Both the position numbers and the translations under genes were made by a program. The notes under the pieces were generated by a model. The model had not been told where the DNA came from and searched no databases. It saw only the letters and a list, made by a program, of their open reading frames with translations. Positions 61,344 to 64,000 of a stretch of DNA of 64,000 bases are shown one piece after another. The DNA is from Aestuariivivens sediminicola (GTDB lineage: Bacteria > Bacteroidota > Bacteroidia > Flavobacteriales > Flavobacteriaceae), in contig NZ_JAKMCM010000006.1 of assembly GCF_022662015.1 (NCBI RefSeq), positions 62,001 to 126,000 of the forward strand. Direction: 5' to 3'. Position 1 is the stretch's first letter, and each line of letters opens with the position of its first letter.

Positions 61344-63332
61344 TTATTTTAAACTATTTAAGCAATTTAATTTTAAGTCTTCTTTTACCTTAACCTTAAT
61401 AAACGGAAATGTAAACATATAAAGGGGTATTCCAAAGAAAAGGAGTAGGAGATGCGGTGTTTTTTTATTGATTTGCCTGTAAAACCGAAAGAGGTCTATT
61501 TTGGCTTTGATATAATAGATCATATAAAGCACCAGTGACATAATACTCAATTGAATAGATGCCGATGCCAATGAGGGTAATTTATTATTTCTGAATACAA
61601 AGAACAAAACCAAAAGAATAACACCTATGGTGTATAAGACAACAGCGTACCTGGCGTGATCGGTGTATTGTTTTGTAACATTTTGTGCCAGGTCAAAATC
61701 TTTATGAATAAAGACACCCTTTTCACGTATATCTTCAATTGACAGACCTTTGCTTTTCAAGATATTAATGGCCTCATATCTCGTGTTTTCATCGTGCCCC
61801 AGAGATTCATAATTGTTTATAACCCCAACGAGCTCATGGGTTTTATAGCTATTGAGGAAGGTATAGTCGACGCTGTCTTTTTCCTTGAATTTAAACATTT
61901 TCTTAATGGGCTCCAATACATTTCCAATTTCAAATAAGCCCCTGTCGGCCGTAGCACGTCGCGTTAAATACGCCCCCAAAGGCAGCATTACCAAGGTGGA
62001 GAACCAACTGGCAAGAATGGGATTGAAATTACCGTTTTTAGCACTGTTTGTGGCAAATATCCCTATGAAATGATAGGTTAAAAATAGAAGTATGGCCACC
62101 ACCATGGGAAGTCCAATACCACCCTTACGGATCAGGGCACCAAGCGGAGCACCAACAAAGAATAATATGATACATGCAAATCCCAGCGCTAGCTTTTCGT
62201 GATAGGAGACAATGTGTTTCTTGTAAATGACATTTTCATTTTTAACAAAGGTCTCTTTGGAGGCAATGATCTGCTTTGTACTATTTACAGAGTTATAGGC
62301 CGTGGTGACGATCTGATTCTTAGCCTTGGTATCGAATACGTCTAAGAACGACCCTTCTGAAAGACTGTCCGTTTCCATTGGCATATTCGTTTCCTTTTTT
62401 ACTGATGCTTTATCGGCAAAGGAGGTGTTCCCTAAATTCTGTATGCTGGAACGCTGGTAAAGTGTTTTGGAAAAGGCATCCAGTTCAGCCTGTCGCTTGT
62501 TGGACAGGGAGTCCATGGCCTTATCCAATCCACTTAGGTTAAGCATATTATACTTATCGGAATAGGATTTGTCATCGATATCAACATCATTTAATTCGGA
62601 TAGATCAATATTTATGATATATTTTTCAAAAGTGCTCTTTGCAAATGGATGTCTTTTTCGTGCTGCCGCCTTTTTGGGTGTAATGTCATTATAATAATTA
62701 CCATCGGTCAGAATAAGTTTTAAAACCTTTGAAGTCTCTTTACCTATGAAAACACCTTTTTTGGATTTGATAAAGGTGGAATTCTTACGGCCATTGTTTC
62801 CCTTGATGTGGATAACCACATCTTCAAGGTGGTTGTCGTCCGTTTTTTCTGCAAATTTTATATTGTAATTTCCAACAGGATTAAACTGACCCTCAGCCAG
62901 AAGCATTGCCGGTTTTAGCTTTGCAATGTTCTTACGCAAATTATAGGAGTTGAACTCAGCCCATGGAATAACGTTGTTCGCAAACAAAAACGTCGTGAAT
63001 CCCAGAATAACAATAAAAATGCTTAAGCCGGACATGGCACGCTGCAAAGAGATGCCTGTAGACTTCATGGCGGCGAATTCGTAATTTTCTGCAAAATTAC
63101 CAAAGACCATAATCGATGATAACAATATGGTCAGTGGTAAGACCAAAGGAATGAGTTTAGGAAGAAAGTAAAATATAAATTTTACGATCACAATCAAGTC
63201 CAAATCCTTACCAGCCAGCTCCTTTATATACAACCAAATGGTCTGTAAAATGAAAATGAGTATAAGAATTAAAAATACACTGATGAAGGTCTTAAGGTAG
63301 GTGGTTAATATGTAACGATCCAATATTTTCAC
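61344..63332 (-). CDS. LptF/LptG family permease (YjgP/YjgQ)
   Basis: This 662-residue inner-membrane component of the LPS-export ABC complex has three N-terminal membrane segments (about 10-32, 52-78, 98-120; DRYILTTYLKTFISVFLILI, LPLVLPLTILLSS). A periplasmic domain extends to about 370. Membrane segments follow at about 375-470 (EKLALGFACIILFFVGAPLGALIRKGG with the family GAPLGA motif; LTYHFIGIFA). Unusually, a further 180-residue C-terminal extension carries extra membrane segments near 560-650. E. coli LptF/LptG have about 360 residues. It follows lolA by 8 bases and precedes ribBA by 16. Confidence 0.9.
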   Translation of the reverse strand: MKILDRYILTTYLKTFISVFLILILIFILQTIWLYIKELAGKDLDLIVIVKFIFYFLPKLIPLVLPLTILLSSIMVFGNFAENYEFAAMKSTGISLQRAMSGLSIFIVILGFTTFLFANNVIPWAEFNSYNLRKNIAKLKPAMLLAEGQFNPVGNYNIKFAEKTDDNHLEDVVIHIKGNNGRKNSTFIKSKKGVFIGKETSKVLKLILTDGNYYNDITPKKAAARKRHPFAKSTFEKYIINIDLSELNDVDIDDKSYSDKYNMLNLSGLDKAMDSLSNKRQAELDAFSKTLYQRSSIQNLGNTSFADKASVKKETNMPMETDSLSEGSFLDVFDTKAKNQIVTTAYNSVNSTKQIIASKETFVKNENVIYKKHIVSYHEKLALGFACIILFFVGAPLGALIRKGGIGLPMVVAILLFLTYHFIGIFATNSAKNGNFNPILASWFSTLVMLPLGAYLTRRATADRGLFEIGNVLEPIKKMFKFKEKDSVDYTFLNSYKTHELVGVINNYESLGHDENTRYEAINILKSKGLSIEDIREKGVFIHKDFDLAQNVTKQYTDHARYAVVLYTIGVILLVLFFVFRNNKLPSLASASIQLSIMSLVLYMIYYIKAKIDLFRFYRQINKKTPHLLLLFFGIPLYMFTFPFIKVKVKEDLKLNCLNSLK

Positions 63333-63340
63333 AACAAAAC

Positions 63341-63982
63341 CTAGTCTAATGTATTGATGTAATACTCTTTGTACTTTGAGGCATCAAAATTAAACAAGGT
63401 TTTTGAAATCGGTTCATCCGTTTTAAAAGAATTAACAGTTAGCGTTGTTTTGGTGCCGTTCTTACCCATTTGTATGAGATTATAAATGTGTTTTGTCTGG
63501 GCGTCGATACCTAATAAGATACTTTTAATTTCTGAATTGGAATCGATGGGTGTGAGTTTCACATATTGAATCTTTCTTCCTTTTACATTTTGTATGATAT
63601 CCATAGCATAGGTATACCCATCCTCGTAAAACGAAAGCATTTTACTAGGTGTTATACTGTCCTCATCGTCAATATCGACTGAAGAAATGGTGACCTCTTC
63701 ATCCTCAGGACTTATATTATATATCTTTTTACCATCGTAAATTCGTGTTATGCCCAGAATATTAAGAACATATTTATCGCCTTCCATAACAACATCACCG
63801 CGGGTTTCTTGCCTGACATTCTCCGCCGTGTTTTCTAAAACATATTTAAAATCGATTGAAATATTGGTGTATCCCTTGACTTTCTGAGAGACTTCTTTCA
63901 ACAGGCCCTTGGCATCATTGGTATTTTGAGAGTACATACTGAAAGGCACTGTAAGTAGTAAAAGGAGTATTAATTTTTTCAT
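63341..63982 (-). CDS. lolA: LolA-like outer-membrane lipoprotein carrier
   Basis: This protein of about 213 residues has a signal peptide (KKLILLLLLTVPFSMYSQ) that places it in the periplasm. The mature part has LolA-family features: GYTNISIDFKYVLEN at about 36-50, ETRGDVVMEGDKYVLNILGITRIYDGKKIYNISPEDEEV at about 58-98, a Ile/Lys-rich repeated strand, and LTPIDSNSEIKSILLGIDAQTKHI. It carries lipoproteins to the outer membrane. I chose the ATG at 63982 (MKKLIL) because it begins a standard signal peptide; an in-frame ATG at 63997 adds five residues. The run lolA-lptFG-ribBA is a familiar Bacteroidetes order; the gene upstream is usually ftsK, outside the window. Confidence 0.88.
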   Translation of the reverse strand: MKKLILLLLLTVPFSMYSQNTNDAKGLLKEVSQKVKGYTNISIDFKYVLENTAENVRQETRGDVVMEGDKYVLNILGITRIYDGKKIYNISPEDEEVTISSVDIDDEDSITPSKMLSFYEDGYTYAMDIIQNVKGRKIQYVKLTPIDSNSEIKSILLGIDAQTKHIYNLIQMGKNGTKTTLTVNSFKTDEPISKTLFNFDASKYKEYYINTLD

Positions 63983-64000
63983 TTCTTTAAAGTTCATTTT

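Noticed and set aside
1-64000. CRISPR arrays, insertion sequences, integrases, prophage genes
   Set aside because: No regular repeat-spacer array, transposase, integrase or phage structural gene was seen. The repeats at 2718-11064 are protein-coding domains, not CRISPR.

Overview
The window looks like a chromosomal segment of a member of the Flavobacteriia (Bacteroidetes), probably marine. The evidence is secreted proteins ending in type IX secretion sorting domains (type B at 2718-7580 and 7708-11064, type A at 58565-60130), Bacteroidetes-type promoters (TAnnTTTG at -7), few strong Shine-Dalgarno sites, COX15-type heme A synthase, a GH16/GH3 carbohydrate-active complement, the lolA-lptFG-ribBA gene order, and a REP-like element with GTTAGGGCGTT...CCCTAACG ends that I recall from flavobacterial genomes. 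All functional calls come from reading motifs and family resemblance; no database search was run.

Layout. 1-11064: three consecutive very large secreted or adhesin-like proteins on the minus strand, the first cut by the window edge. 11091-18100: an ABC-2 transporter, an unrecognised protein with kinase-like motifs, a pRiA4b ORF-3-like protein, heme A synthase, a GNAT enzyme, CCA-adding enzyme and TsaC/Sua5. 18108-22483: a surface-glycan (LOS/LPS-like) locus on alternating strands with a rhamnosyltransferase-like protein, a WaaP-like kinase, two GT2 enzymes and a CDP-glycerol-transferase-like protein. 22516-28251: two lipoproteins, fumarylacetoacetase and serine hydroxymethyltransferase. 28410-34687: a five-gene RND efflux operon (TolC, adaptor, pump, small PII-like protein, YgaP-like membrane protein). 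34802-44644: DUF2202 protein, thioredoxin plus TPMT-type methyltransferase, GH3 beta-glucosidase, PspC-DUF2339 membrane protein, VOC protein and a secreted FAD-dependent oxidoreductase.

45036-55822 is the most interesting stretch: one tightly packed minus-strand operon of eight genes lying beside a tRNA-Ser gene. It encodes three radical SAM proteins with B12-type N-terminal domains, an alpha-oxoamine synthase (serine palmitoyltransferase/KBL-like), a FemAB/GNAT-type acyltransferase, a short-chain dehydrogenase strongly resembling 3-ketodihydrosphingosine reductase, a second GNAT-like protein and an MMPL/RND lipid-type transporter. Synthase plus reductase plus N-acyltransferase is the set of steps needed to make a ceramide-like lipid. 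The three radical SAM enzymes and the exporter suggest that the lipid is further modified and moved across the envelope. I regard this as a candidate undescribed sphingolipid-like (or capnoid-like) biosynthetic system.

56184-64000: tRNA-Ser(UGA) with its terminator, a nitroreductase, a REP-like repeat, a DegT-family aminotransferase, a type IX secreted GH16 glucanase, then the housekeeping run ribBA-lptFG-lolA on the minus strand. The second most notable signal is regulatory: the efflux operon and the neighbouring DUF2202 gene each carry a GTnAC-N4-GTTAC-type palindrome exactly 22 bases upstream of the -7 box, which suggests a shared Crp/Fnr-type activator.
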